The notes under the pieces were generated by a model. The model was not told where the DNA came from. It saw only the letters and a program-made list of their open reading frames with translations, and made no database searches. DNA of 64,000 bases, taken from Oxytricha trifallax. Taxonomy: Eukaryota; Ciliophora; Spirotrichea; Sporadotrichida; Oxytrichidae. A program made the position numbers and the translations under genes. The DNA is taken from the NCBI GenBank assembly GCA_000711775.1, contig ARYC01000248.1:62001-126000 (forward strand), given 5' to 3'. Below, piece by piece: positions 1-12,739 of the stretch (position 1 is its first letter; the number at the start of each line of letters is the position of its first letter).

Positions 1-340
1 CATCATAATAAGATTGGAAATTTTCAACATAGATCACAGAAGCTTGTGCATTATATAGTTATAAAATATAGAACAATTATTAAATGAATAAATTTGAGTT
101 TGTAAGTTTCGATTATATTAAATTATTAAATTATCAAACTTATGGCAGTTTAACTTTCTGGAAACTTAGACATTAATTTAGCATAAAAATTAGCTTAAAA
201 AATTACCCATAATTAAAGCTGATTTATCTCTCTTCAGGATGCCTTAATGTCTAAGTTTCCAGAAATTAAACTGCCATAAGTTTGATAAATTAAAAATATA
301 ATTTCATATTAATTCTCCCAAATTAGAATGTATTCCTACA
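1..340. repeat. Hairpin MITE related to family A, cut by the window edge
   Basis: Arms at about 134-176 and 244-287 are inverted copies around the motif TTATGGCAGTTTAAC and differ by about one gap. The right end at 326-340 reads GAATGTATTCCTACA, the terminal sequence of the family A elements found elsewhere in the window. The arm sequence differs from most family A copies but keeps the GGCAGTT block, so this looks like a subfamily. The left terminus probably lies before base 1. Confidence 0.7.
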
Positions 341-1990
341 TTATTATTAATATGTTGAATATATTAATATATTATTTTAATTGTTTTACAGATTTAAATA
401 TTAATTTTTTCCTCTTAAAATCATTAAATATAATAATAGCATCATTAATAAATCATATTAATTTAAATTTTTTATCCTAATTTTTAATTAAAACTTATAG
501 ATTATTAAATAATAATAAAGAAAATTTGTTAATAAATTTATAATACAACATTAAATAAACAATTTTTCATAAACTTTAATGAAAACTTAGCAATATTATA
601 TCACTTAAATTATTGAGAATTTTTTCTTATTAAATGTTTATAAATAAAAATATAATTAGCCAACGAAATTCTTTATAATCCTTTATCTAAAATAAAATCT
701 TTTTAAATTTATCAGATTTTAAATAAAAATCTTAATGAATAAATAATTTGGGTTAATAATTATATATAGTTTTGAACTTTTTAATAAGTTTTGAAGATAA
801 AATTTTTTATTCAGTATAAAATAAATAAGATGACTACAGTCAGTACTAAAATATTATTATCATATTTTGACAAGTTTTAATTATGTAAATGATTTTATTT
901 AAAAAAATTTTCATAAAAATAATATTTTAAAAAAACTTGTTTGCCATTAAATATGTAAAAATTATTTATAACATTTATTTTAACAAATCTTTTTATAATA
1001 ATTTGATAAAATAAATTTTTATGGTAATTTTAACCCAAAAAATAGTTCCTAGAAAAATAATCTTATTTATATATTGTTATTGAAAATCTTGTTATTAATT
1101 ATTAATGCTTAAAATGTATTTAAGCAATATTATCATACAATGAAACTACTTTATTAAATGTGAAATTAGAAACAACAAGTTTTTATCCTTTCTCAAAATT
1201 GAATTCTTTATATAAACATAATTTATATAATTTTTATTTAATGCTCCACCTTTATGTTGCTCTGTTACTGAATTAACTATTATAAAATATCTCTATGTTA
1301 AAATTTCCATTTAAATTAAGATTGATTATATTAATAAATAATTTTATATATATATTTGGAGGAACCCTCAGTATATGATCTCGCAGATTTCGTTTTTATC
1401 CAAAACTAATTAAGAATCAGTTTAAATTTTATTATAATGATAAAATGTTAAATTAATTGAAAGAAAGAAGGAAAACAAAAAGTCCATAATAACTATTTAT
1501 AGTGGATATTAACTTAATTAATCTTTAAGTCTAATTATAAATACTTTCGCTTTGAAAAACTAATATTTTTTCAAAATCTATATTATAAGTAAAAGATGGA
1601 ATTTAAAGTTAATTTCAATCAAATATAATTAAAATTTACTTATTCTTATTCAATAAGTTTTATGAATTTTATTGAAAGTATTTTCATTAAAAATGAGTAG
1701 GCATCAATTTTGATTTCATATATAAATTATAGTAAACATTTTTAATAAATGTCAAAATTATGTTTTCAATATACTATGAATAAAAAATATTATGATATTT
1801 AATTATATCTTATTCCTCCTAAGAAATTTCCTATATTTATTTTATTATTTTATTGCCCTATATAATTTTATTTTATATTAAAATGATCCTATATTGGTTT
1901 TGAATACAAAAGAAATTTGTTGGCTAAGATAATACCCCTCCTATAATTACAATATTAATATAATTGCTTTGAATAAAATTTTTAAATAAA
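341..1990. other. AT-rich stretch without a supported gene
   Basis: No stretch here has convincing codon structure. A short plus-strand island at about 1355-1375 reads FGGTLSI before TGA, which resembles one turn of the beta-helix repeats common elsewhere in the window. It is too short to call and may be a remnant or an isolated exon. Confidence 0.5.
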
Positions 1991-1994
1991 AATT

Positions 1995-2553
1995 CATAAA
2001 ACTTAACAATCTATGTCCTTCCAATGGCTTTATATTATCCCTTAAATCCACCATTTTCTATGAATGGAACTTAAGATTACCCTTTTTATTCTATTAATGA
2101 TGCCTTATTTAAATACTGTTTTTTATTATTTATATATTAATTAAATTTAAACAATTTTATTGAGAGCAGAAGAATTTGGAGCACCATTCTAAGAGTCAAC
2201 TGTGCTTATCACTTTATTTAACCAAAATAATCTACCTCATGCTATGTTGAGATAATAGCCGATGTCTTAGTATTAAACTTTGAAAAGTGATAAGTATTCC
2301 CAAACTACAAAGATTATCATTGACACTATCGATTAATCATAAGAAAAAATTAGTATTTAATATATCTTATTTAAATAAGTCAAGGTGCTTTATTAAATAT
2401 ATTATTTTGCTTTATAAACAAAGAGATACATTCACATTTAAAATTGGGCCAAGTTTAACTATTAAGAACTTGATATTTGATGCAATTATTAATAATATAT
2501 TAAAGTTTATAATTGACTCATCAGTTGATCTGGAATTAGATTATTATATTTAA
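1995..2553 (+). CDS. Segment of a secreted beta-helix protein gene, start region (copy 1)
   Basis: From base 2000 the plus strand reads NLTIYVLPMALYYPL, then a block with GTQDYPF and SINDAL. A block at about 2155-2280 has ILLRAEEFGAPFQ and ITLFNQNNLPHAM. A block at about 2370-2550 has FKIGPSLTIKNLIFDAII. A second copy at 62.9-63.8 kb keeps these residues while DNA between them drifts, so the blocks are probably coding. TAA is read as glutamine in GTQDYPF. The frame changes between blocks, which suggests an intron or other removed sequence at about 2118-2150 and another shift near 2340. The alternation of hydrophobic and small residues fits a right-handed beta-helix (pectin-lyase-like) protein, but the exact family is inferred. 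No clear start codon or signal peptide was found. Confidence 0.5.
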
Positions 2554-5335
2554 TTTTTGAATCTTTTTAATTTAGATTTGTAATCTTACAATTGTTCAAT
2601 AAATCCTTCGGAAAATTGTTGTGATATTAAATAAAACGAGTATTAATTCAATAAATTTACTACAACAAAATAATAATAATTTGAACTTAAATAAAATATT
2701 TATTTATAAATTTTACAAATATAATTATCTCATAAATATATAAAATACTAAGCTTCTTTAAAAATAGATATACTAGATAATATTTTTATTGATAAACTAA
2801 TTAGTTAATAAGAGTTTTTGTTTTAATTAATCTGATTAGATAATTTATACTTATTAATAATATTATAATTATAAATGAAACTTATTAGAAATGGGTTTGA
2901 TTAATGATTTTCATTTATTTAAGCATTAGATACTAAGCACTTTTATTATTTATTTTTTTGAAAACTAATTTATTCTATGACCTCATTTTTAAAATGAGCA
3001 AGTATTTTTAATAGATAAAACCAATTTCACTCTTCTCTCAAAAAGAAAATGTTATTAAATCTTTTATATTGCATAAAGCTAACATAAATATAAAATTGCT
3101 TCATTAAATTAATAAGAATTTAATATTATGCAAGACATGATAATTTTGAAGTGTAACAAAATTAATGAATTTTTTATTTTGATAATTTTTTATATAATTT
3201 AACAATCATTATTAAATAACTAATTAATTTCCTTTTAATAATTCCATTTCAAATATTTTCAAACATTTACAAATAATTATAAATTTTCTCATAATTCAAA
3301 TTTAAAAATACTTTAAAAATAAATCAGCCAAGAGATTGATATGCTTTAATTTTCTCTTACAGGTGGGAAATCTTGCAAGCTAAAACACAAGCCGTAAAAT
3401 GTTTACTAAAATTACATTATTTTATAGAACTGATCATTGCTTGATACCGTTTGGAGGGTCATTTATATATAATATATTTTTTAAAAATTAAAATTGAAAA
3501 AATTAGTAAAATTATTAAATTATAGTTTGATATCAATGAAAATTCTATGATTACTCAACCATAAGTTCTTTAATTAGAGGTAAATCTCAAAAATAATAAT
3601 TAAATTTAACTTAATATAATGAACTATTAATAATGAATAGTATATTAGGAAATCAATATAAATTTAATTATTAAATATCAAAATATTGGCATTTAGCTTT
3701 CTATCAAATATGACAATAAGTTCTAGTTCAATCTAAAATTGTCGAAAAACTTTATTAATTTGAGATGTACACAAATCGAATTTGACTTAACATCAAATTT
3801 AGCTAGAAAAATAATCTAAACTTAATGTCAAATTATATCACATTTAATAGATCACAGCCAAAAGCAATTCCATCTAAATTAAAAAGTCTTTATCAAATAA
3901 ACCAGTTTGCCATATTTCACTGTTAATATGATAAATAAAAATAAGTTTAATTTGTTCTCAATTTGCAATAATCCTACAAAATATAATTAAAATCATTTAT
4001 TGATTTTATTCTGGTCACTATTTATAAAACCTATTAATCTTCTATAATAAAAATCTTTATTTGCATAGTTTAAATGTAATTCATAACTTTTTATATTATG
4101 TTTATTTATTATCAGACAATTTCTTAACCCATTATTATTTGCCAATATTTATTTTTATTTATCATATAATTGAAAGCAATTTTGAATATATAAAAATCAA
4201 TTAAAATTTCGGATTATTAGTTGATTTATCCTTGCCTTTAATATTATAATTATTATTATTTACGTAGAATTATTTTGATAATTTGGATAATTTATATAAA
4301 CAGTTTTCGCAAGAAAAAGGATTGTTTTACATATTAAATTATTTGTAGTTTTTTCCTGCATAAAAAACATATTTTATGGATGCTAAAGTAATCGCATAAA
4401 TTTCAGATTATTCTTGCATTTATTACACAGAGCTTAAGGTGATATGGATAAAAATAATTTAACTTTAAACCTTAATTCTGAATAATTTGTAAACTTTCGA
4501 TCTTCTTATTTAAAATAAGGAATTTTTATTAAGGAAAGCTCATTAATAAAATAAGACTTTTCTGCAAATAAATATTTCCTTTCATTGATTAATCAAATTT
4601 ACTATAAGAAATTAGATCTATCAGGGAAAACTTTCATGCCTTAATCATAAAAAAAATGTTTCCATGAGAAAACTTTAATTTAATAGTCATTTATACTCTA
4701 ATAATTGCTGCTTATTTTTTAAATAAATGGGATGCCCAGCTTTTATAAATAGGATTTGGTCTAGAGTCGAAAATAGTTAATATTCACTATTTCTAATTCT
4801 ATTATTTTTAAATAAAAATTTCAATCTCAAAGATGAACTTAATAAAAATAATTTACAATATGAGAGCAGAATAAGAAAGTTAAGGTTTTATGGAAAAGCT
4901 AAAATAGAAAAGTACTTTTTAATAAAAATTTTATTTTTAAATTCAAATCTTTATATACTTTCTTAAGAAAACATTTTATAATGAAAAAATTTAAGTAATT
5001 AATTGAAAAAGTGAAAATTAAAAAATATTTATTGTTTTAAGTAAATATAATTTATTAAATTATTTATTTTTTAGTAATATTTAAGATTCTTAAATGAAAA
5101 GAAGAAATATTTGTACCTTTCAAATTCTAGTATTAATATATAAATAATTGTTGGTATCCTATTTTAATTTTAAATGCCATTTTTATTCATATAATTGTTA
5201 AATTTTAATCCACTTATATAAACACTTTCATGAAAATTATTTTTCATAAAATCTTATCATAAAATATTGTTTTTAATATAAAAATTTCCCATAAATTTTA
5301 AGTTTTAAATAAATTCTATTTATTTATAGAATAAA
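2554..5335. other. AT-rich stretch with one cysteine-block remnant
   Basis: Most of this stretch shows no coding signal. At about 3360-3405 the sequence TCTTGCAAGCTAAAACACAA resembles the cysteine block at 6325-6370 but lacks several of its cysteines. At about 3448-3480 a plus-strand run reads PFGGSFIYN, like a beta-helix turn. Both look like decayed or isolated pieces of the neighbouring surface-protein gene. Confidence 0.4.
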
Positions 5336-5339
5336 CTCC

Positions 5340-6450
5340 ATTATTATTGAGATCCACACAACCTTACGATTAGGCAATAGGTGAACGAATACTGTGCTGA
5401 AGCTATTACGTACAATAAATGAATTAAGTTCTTTGAAAATAATGAGTTTGATGATTTGAAATTAAAGTAAGAAGCTGTCTGATTATATCTATCTAGCTGG
5501 CTTAAGCCCCGGTATTAATTTCTGTAAAGAAGTTAAAAAAAAAATTATTGAGATAATTTTCAATTAAAAAAATTAGCTTGAAGTTTAATATAAAAGATTC
5601 ACTTTAGAATTTTTGAATACATCTATCACCAATTTTTTGTAATTTAAAATTAAATTCGCTTTAATTATATTAGCTGCATATTTGGTGACTGTCTCTTAAA
5701 TTTGAAGAGTTAATATAAATTTTATAGTATCTTTATAGTAATTAAAATATTTTAACGCATAGACATGTAAGATGAAATTTTCTTATCAAAACTCATAATA
5801 AAGGTTCTGCAGACGAATACTATGATAGTTCAACTTCAACATGCAAGAGTAAGAATTTTTTTATAAAATCCCTTCAAATTGAAATTCAAATTTAGAATGC
5901 TTTGATGAGATATTTGGTTGCATTTAATAAGTAATTCATTTTTATGATATTTCATATGCAAATAATTAATTTGAAATTATTTGCTATTAGATTAATTTTG
6001 TTTGTTTGGAATTGAATGCTAAATTTCAACAGTTTCAACAAACGAATTTAAAATAAAAAGGATATTAAAATTTTACAAATAATTCTTGACTTGCTCAAAA
6101 TGCGCAGACAATCTATACCTACTTGCAAATAACACTAACAGTGATGTCTATAATTTTAATATTTGTTTATTTTTTCTATCCTGCCTAACATAGCTTTTGT
6201 GTCCAAGATTTAAATTAAAATACTTATTAATTGCAGGGAAGCCCATTAATCCTTCATCAATAATCCTGTCTCTTAAACTTGCTAGTGTATTAATTATTTT
6301 CTAATCATTTCAATAATTATAGGGTGTGGACAGGGCTGTTAGTCTTGCAACATAAACACAGGCTGTGAAATGTGCCCTGGAGAAATTCAAAATAAAGGTT
6401 GGGTTAGTGCTCTCAATTTTCAACAAAGCAATGTGATATCTCCCAATTTT
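5340..6450 (+). CDS. Cysteine-rich segments of a large surface-protein gene
   Basis: Several short plus-strand islands carry cysteine-rich code separated by AT-rich DNA. About 5370-5415 reads VNEYCAEAITYNK. About 5815-5860 reads SADEYYDSSTSTCKS. About 5890-5925 reads LECFDEIFGC. About 6100-6140 reads KCADNLYLLANN. About 6322-6400 reads CGQGCQSCNINTGCEMCPG, the clearest block, where TAG gives glutamine. The C..C..C spacing is like the growth-factor-receptor/furin-type cysteine-rich repeats of many large ciliate surface proteins. That assignment is from spacing only. The islands are probably exons or retained gene segments of the same gene as the start block at 2 kb and the cysteine blocks at 7.8-8.9 kb. 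Confidence 0.5.
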
Positions 6451-6485
6451 AGAATGTGTTAATTGATTATTAAATTATTTATATT

Positions 6486-6756
6486 TATAAACCCCATACA
6501 TCAATTAAGAAGCGAGGATTGGAGTTAAGAACAATTAAATTAAAAGTAAATTATAATTGGCGTATAAATATAAAGTTTGGGCTAATTATTTAAACTATTG
6601 ACTCGATTAATTAATTGTCCTTATAATATAATCCAATAAGGGGTGTAAATTTGATTTTAGACTAATTATATTTAATCTCAGCCAATAATAATTAATTTTA
6701 AATCTAATTGTTCTTAACCCCAATCCTCGCTTCTTAATTGATCTATGGGGTTTTAT
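6486..6756. mobile_element. Family B hairpin MITE, copy 1
   Basis: The ends read ATAAACCCCATACATCAATT on the left and, inverted, ATAAAACCCCATAGATCAAT on the right. Inner arms with AAGAAGCGAGGATTGGAGTT and its complement continue the hairpin. Two further copies at 15.1 and 56.0 kb share the ends, the internal TATAATTGGC and ACTATTGGCTCGATTAA blocks, and the length of about 265 bases. No protein is encoded. It sits between cysteine-rich gene segments. Confidence 0.85.
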
Positions 6757-7816
6757 CTCTTTTTATAAATAAGTTAAGGTATTAAATATCAATAAGTTTT
6801 AACTATTAAAAAGATTTAATAAATATTTATTTGTAGCTTGTTTAAACGATTAATGCGACTAGTGCTCACCAATCGATACTACCCAATGTCAATCTTTATA
6901 ATATTCTAATAAATTACTTTTCAGAAAAGAATTAATTTTAGATGCATTGTAAGGAAAAAATTTAGAAATTAAACAGTCTTGGCAAAATCTTAAAAATTTC
7001 TTAAAATTTATAATTATTCTTTTGGCATTAACAAGTTTAAATTATTAACAACTCATTAATTATGTGAGACCAATGGAATTTTCATTTTTGAAATCATCTT
7101 TTTTGATATTTTTCATATACTTTACTTATCTTATATTAATTCCTTATGCATTTTTTACTATAGTCATCATTTTACTGTTTTACAAAATATTTTGAATAGG
7201 ACTTTCTAATAAATTAAAATTTAATTATTAAAAATATTGAGGTAGTCAGAACAATTAAAAATCATATTTAGTTTAATTGTAGTTTGTGTATGGTTTTATA
7301 AATAATTTGAGTCTTTTAATTAACATTTTAAAGGAATAAAATTCAATAAAAGTTTATATATATATAAAATTTAAGAAATTTAATCCATAAATAATGCATT
7401 AAAAATTAATGAAAAAGAATACTTTATTTCATGTTATTAAATTATTTTTATTTCAATTTTTTACGATAAAAAATATAAATCTAAATAATCTTGCAGTTAC
7501 CCAGTGAACTAAACTTCGAATCCTAACTACCCTTTATCATGCTGTATTAATTCCAAAAATTTGATAATAATTCTTGTATTTATAGCTCCTTTATAATTTT
7601 TTATTTACGACAGAATTTAATTATTAATTTAATTTTTGCATGTATTATATCTGAGTCTTCATTAAGCAGTGAAATTAACTGTGAGATATTTGATTTTGCA
7701 GATAAGTTTTTTATTATTAATTTTATTAATTTAGATTAAGTCATTTTCATAACAATTTATGTATTTCTTGGCTTAATTTAACTAATTTATTTTGTTCTTT
7801 TTAATTGTTTAAAATT

Positions 7817-8870
7817 TAAGATGAGTATAATTGCTTGAAATGCAAGCCAGGATACTATATTGACACGAGCTACTATAACTTGACAGCTTCGAGATAACAA
7901 TCAGTTTGCTCATTATTGTAAAGTTAAGTTTGATTTGTAATTTAATTTAAATAAATATTGGGTAATCATTAATTTAGAATAAGTTTAATAACGATTAATT
8001 TAATTTTTAATTGTTAATTTATGAATATACAATTCAACTATGATAATATAATTAAAAAAAATATCAATGATTAAATGAAATAATTAATAAGCTTTAACTA
8101 AAATTATTTTCAGTCCATGAATAATTAAAATTTGTTTCTAATATATTTTTACAATTTTTAATTATTTAATAAAGCAATAAAATTATTTGGAGACAAACTA
8201 ATTATAAAAAATAACAAAAATATATATCTTAAAATAAAAATACTCATAGTGTAATCATAATTTTTAATCATATTCTACAGACTTTTAAGAAGAAGTTTGC
8301 TTGGATGCCCTAGGTTAATATGACTGTCAAAACTGCATTTATGGTTACAGCACCTTCTCTCACAATTTGCTTGATAAAATTATAGTTTTTAATTAAATTT
8401 ATCTCTCTATATTTAAGTTAATGGGGAGAACAGATGCTATAGTAATATAGATTCAAAGTTAATTTCAAATATAGAATGTTTTAATGATGATATTTTATAT
8501 CCAGAGGCAGTCAGATGCTCTTTTATATATAATGACACAAGCTCCGAGGTCGACTATGAAAAAACAACAGGGTGCTTAGACAGTTTTGTAGATCCATTGA
8601 CAGGGTCATGTACAACTAATTAATTCTTTAAAAAATAAGTTTATTTTAGGAATTAAACAAATTTCAATTTTAATTGTGGAGTAGGGAGATTTGGTGAAAC
8701 TAATTTTAATAAGATTATTTATACATTTTAATTTGACTTTAAGAGGCATGACTGAAACAAGTACCTGCTAAGAATGTGATGTAAGTTGCTATGAATGTGC
8801 TGGCTACGGATCAAATATGTGTATCTCATGCCCTTAAGGTTTTTATCTTGAGTATTCTGACATTCATCAT
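7817..8870 (+). CDS. Cysteine-rich segments of a large surface-protein gene (continued)
   Basis: Four blocks are readable. About 7820-7925: DEYNCLKCKPGYYIDTSYYN. About 8281-8375, directly after an acceptor-like TTCTACAG: EEVCLDALGQYDCQNCIYGY. About 8455-8640: a frame with IECFNDDILYPEAVRC, then TTGCLDSFVDPLTGSC. About 8755-8850: TCQECDVSCYECAGYGSNMC followed by ISCPQGFYL. TAA and TAG are glutamine in several of these. The CxxCxxGY and SCxxCPxGFY patterns are typical of furin-like cysteine-rich repeats in extracellular domains of ciliate membrane proteins. The IECF block resembles LECF at 5.89 kb, which suggests internal duplication. The gaps between blocks are AT-rich and could be introns or eliminated DNA. 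Confidence 0.6.
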
Positions 8871-10330
8871 TAAAAATATTTATGAATAAAAACAATATAA
8901 ATTATATAATTTTTAGCTGTATGGTGGTTAGATTCTTAAAGTTTAGTTTTACAAAATAAATGACTCTATAGTTGAAGAAAAATAGGATTAGGATTTAATT
9001 AAAAAATTTGGTACGTAGTAAAAAAGGATTAGATGATAAAATATTTAATACTGATATCATAAATAATATAGCCATTAAATATTAAATAATAAATTTTATA
9101 TCTTCTTATATTTAGTTTATTCTTTGTGATTTCTAAATCATTTGGGACTTGCTAAATAAAGTCAGGAACATAAAACTTAATAATAATCTTATTTAAATCA
9201 ATCATATTTTTTTCAAAATATTGATATACTCTATTTTTCAAAATGAAATAAGTTAGAGTTTTCTGCTGAGATTTGATCAATAAAACTATTAGTAATTATT
9301 ACACTTTGATTGACTTGATTATCAGCAATCTTACTATTTTAAAATACTATGATATTATTAATTATACAAGTAAATTCAAAATTAACGCGTTATAATATAC
9401 TAGTTAAGAAGGAGGATCCCTCTTATTATATTTAATCAAGCTAAGTATAAGACCTTATAATCTATAATTATGATATAGTTAAGTTTGATATCTCTATATT
9501 TCTAGCTTAAATTTGAAACAATGGCCGTGAGCAATTACATGTAAAATTTGTGATAGTAATATCTTTAAGAGTAAAAGTAGATACAAGTACTTTTGATTAA
9601 TCTTCATTTATTAAGAAATTAGAGTCAGTTTACAATAAATGCAAAATTATTAAATAATTAAAAATAGAATTTATGTTAAGTGTTTTCATATCAACTGGGG
9701 CTAAGATATTGTGTTTAAACTAAAGCAATTTATTACAAAAAATCCTTCCCCCTATTTTCATCTACCATCTAGAATAAGACATTCTAAAATAACATTTTAT
9801 TTATTTGATAAATAAAATGTTCCACTTATAAAATCCACTAGTAAATATTTGCTTTATGTGTCTATTCTAATCAATGGCATAATTGAAGACAAAAATCTAG
9901 GACGTAAAGTTTAATATTATATATCAGGTGCTACTTATGAAATCAAGTTTAAAATTCCAGAATGAAAGTTTACTTATAAATTGCGCACTTCAATGCTTCC
10001 GTAGAAATCAATATTTTATTTATAGATTCATACTTTTAAATTTATTTGTAATTAAAAAATTATATCAATTGAATAGAGTAACTCAGATCTTGTCGTCAAA
10101 TAAGCAGTAGTAATTAAACTATTGTTTGATAATTTTACGTTATTAACATTTTTTATTTATAATGATAAAATGTTATTGAGCACAATTTACTGTGCTCCTT
10201 TAATATTGATAACAGAAGAAGCCAGCTTTGTATGATTGAAAGTATTGTAAAGATTGATATACGTCTCCATTACAATGTAATTTGAAGTTAAATCAAGTAT
10301 ACTAGCAGAAACTATGAATTTTGTTTGAGG
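8871..10330 (+). CDS. Probable continuation of the surface-protein gene, frame unresolved
   Basis: Two readings compete. One plus-strand frame is open from 9516 to a TGA at 10177-10179 (221 codons), long for a sequence whose random open runs should average about 60 codons when only TGA stops. A different frame has better-looking short runs, such as NGIIEDKNLGRKVQYY and SGATYEIKFKIPE before a TGA near 9960, and a third has HFNASVEINILFID near 9985. The short runs resemble protein more than the long frame does. I read this as a coding stretch with shifts or removed DNA. No family was recognised. Confidence 0.35.
9770..9869. other. Nested hairpin
   Basis: An inner perfect stem of 14 bases (AACATTTTATTTAT and its complement, loop TTG) lies at 9791-9821. 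Outer arms TAGAATAAGACA at 9770-9781 and TGTGTCTATTCTA at 9857-9869 pair with one mismatch or bulge. It lies inside a possible coding stretch. A MITE remnant or chance in AT-rich DNA are both possible. Confidence 0.4.
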
Positions 10331-10529
10331 TGACAAATTACTAAAATTATATTAAAAATTTTATAAGGTAAAATATAATTACTAATCTTATATTTAAAAA
10401 GTAAAGAAAGGCATATAAGGTAAATATATCATTTTATTAGTCATTTAAAAATTAATAATTTTATCAAAGTTATTTATAATTAAAATATGTTTTATTGAAC
10501 AATAATTTAATAAAATAGTATAATTTAAG

Positions 10530-11220
10530 CTGTTGTAATCGTGAATCTCTAAGTTCGTTGGCATGGTATAAGTAGTTTTATGAATACTAAGAATCTTTAA
10601 GAAACTGAGATTTCGTGCTCTTTACGATGCATTTCCAGCTTTTTATTGAATTTTATATAATTATTGTTGATTTTGTAACTTTTTCGCTTACTTTGTCACT
10701 AGCTGTTGTATTACCGCTCATAAAATGTACTGCAGATCTCAATTAAACATCTATAAAAACTATATTTTTTTAATTAAACAATTTTAAAATTAGGGAGTAA
10801 ATATATATATAAGAAATCATTGAAGAATCATGCCTTGTCAAGTCAGAAGCATGAATTAATAGTAATTTTCTTTAAGTAAATTTTATTTCATCTGAACTTA
10901 TTTCAATTTTGGCAAGAACTTGATTCTTCTATGATATCTTAAAATTCTATTTTCCTAATATTTAAATTTTTAACTATAAGTTATTGTTTCTCAGATTCTT
11001 TCTTGAATATTCTTTAAATATATAATGAGTGATAGTACAATAGTAAATAAAATAAGCAAAAATGCTACAAAATTATAAACAATTAACTAAGAACATACAA
11101 AATACTAAAAATCCTTAAATGCTTAGCGATTTAGAGCACGAGATTTCATTTTGTTTGAGAAGTTCAGCATAAATAAAACAAAATAATGCTCCCGAAGTGA
11201 GAGATTCACAATTACAGTAT
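10530..11220. repeat. Old diverged palindrome (P4) with outward reading frames
   Basis: The left arm (about 10530-10800) and the inverted right arm (about 10990-11220) match in several blocks. Examples are GTAATCGTGAATCTCT against GTAATTGTGAATCTCT, GAGATTTCGTGCTCT against GAAATCTCGTGCTCT, and a long run around the start codons. Each arm holds a frame that begins near the centre. The minus frame from 10721 starts MSGNTTASDKVSEKVTK, and the plus frame from 11025 starts MSDSTIVNKISKNATK. The two N-termini align with about one gap. The arms are clearly diverged, unlike the other palindromes of this window. The protein is not recognised. Confidence 0.65.
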
Positions 11221-11700
11221 ATGATGCTTATCTAATTTTTTCAAAATTATAGTTTAAGTAATACACATCTATGATTTAATTAATTTATTAAACTACCTAA
11301 AAGCGATATTTGTACCTTATTTGTATTATGTATACTTTTAAATACAAGAATTTAGAATATAAGTGATTAGATTGAACAAATCATTTCTATTTTCTTATAA
11401 AATTTGATAATTTTTGTAAAGTATCGATGGCAAAATTATCCAGTATAAGTTCATACAAATTATCACTCATATTTAATCTTGGTACATTATTTAAAGTAAT
11501 TTATATATTCAAAATTAATTTTACTCATTTAAAACAAAATCTCATTCACTTAAACTTTCTTATTATTTTTTTTAAGAAATTGATTTATATGGCTTCAAAT
11601 ATAATATTTGCTCAAAATTAAAAGTTTGGTATTTTAATATATTTGCTAAAAAAATGAAATATTATTACTTTATGTACGTGATAAAATAAATATAATATTT
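11221..11700. other. AT-rich stretch, nothing supported
   Basis: No conserved-looking block was found on either strand. A 64-codon plus-strand frame at 11427-11621 is within the length expected by chance and has no recognisable motif. Confidence 0.4.
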
Positions 11701-11759
11701 TAAACATTAATCATGTTAATTAAGCCTCTTTATGCTGATGCAGTTGAGTTTTTCAAGGT

Positions 11760-12200
11760 GTTTAAAATTAATTAATAATAGATATATAGTTACCAATAAA
11801 ACTTGTCATTAAGTAATCATAAGAGATATTATCATATATTTCACTTTCCTATATAAGCTATGGTGCTAGTGATGTATAGTTGAAATTAAATCTACTTTGA
11901 TTATTTTAATTAATTCATTTTCTTTATGAACTAATAATCTACTTTCTTTGATTGCTAAATCTGTAATTTGCTAATAATTAGTCAAACTGTTACTCTGAGT
12001 TTCATAAATTTATTATATCAAATAAACAAAGAATAAAATCAGTCGTGTCATCTACACATTCTATCTTGATAATTATATTATTATTTTAATATATTGATTG
12101 AACCCCCAGATGTTCCACTAGATCCCACACTCCCTACAATTTTTTATTAAAATAATATTAATATAAATTTTGTTCTTAATAACACCGACTCCATTTTTTA
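11760..12200 (-). CDS. Downstream segments of a minus-strand beta-helix gene
   Basis: On the minus strand an island at about 12090-12140 reads SVGSSGTSGGSINILK directly after an acceptor-like AATTGTAG. A neighbouring island near 12185-12210 reads GVGVIKNKIY. Glycine-rich turns followed by short alternating hydrophobic strands match the beta-helix repeats just upstream at 12.7-13.7 kb, from which this stretch is separated by a MITE. An open minus frame near 11880-11960 (TDLAIKESRLLVHKENE) may continue it. The family is inferred from the repeat pattern. Confidence 0.4.
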
Positions 12201-12321
12201 AAAAATAGTGAATGGTTGAGTTTTCCTTTTATATAAATTTATTTGCCTTTAAACATAAAAACTCATTTTTTATAAGTTTTTTTAAATGAATATTGAAATG
12301 TTTCATTATAGTTTTATATTA

Positions 12322-12733
12322 TTGTCGGAATACATTCGAAATTGGGAAATTAATTTTAATTAAATTAATAATTAATCAAAATCGTGCAGTTAAAGTTGAC
12401 CAATTTAAACGATCTTGGGCTCATTCGATTGAAAATTCAAAATTAGCTGGACTTTGTTATTGGCGGTACTATTTTATCGCTTCGACAGAGCGAGATAACT
12501 TGACATTAATGTAGGGGTATAATTTAATGAATTAAGATTTGTTAATTAAAGGGAAGTTTTCTCGCTCTCTCGATGCGATAAAATAGTACCGCCAATAACA
12601 AAGTTCAGCTAATTTTGAATTTTCTATCGAATGAGCCCAAGATCGTTTAAATTGGCCAACTTTAAATGCCACAATTTTGATTAATTATTTATTTAATTAA
12701 AATTAATTTCCCAATTTCGAATGTATTCCTACT
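12322..12733. mobile_element. Family A hairpin MITE, copy 2
   Basis: The left end is TTGTCGGAATACATTCGAAA and the right end is its near complement, TTTCGAATGTATTCCTAC. The arms of about 190 bases carry the family blocks GGCAGTTAAAGTTGACCAAT, GATCTTGGGCTCATTCGAT and TTATTGGCGGTACTATTTTA in inverted order around a short AT-rich loop at about 12505-12555. An open frame on each strand inside the arm is a by-product of the hairpin. The element splits a minus-strand beta-helix gene. Confidence 0.9.
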
Positions 12734-12739
12734 AAATTA

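Noticed and set aside
3355..6400. A frame reading SLATQTQAVKCALEKF at 6.33 kb as a distinct protein
   Set aside because: The frame with regularly spaced cysteines (CGQGCQSC) fits the neighbouring exons better.
12293..12514. 73-codon plus-strand open frame
   Set aside because: It lies mostly in the left arm of MITE A2.
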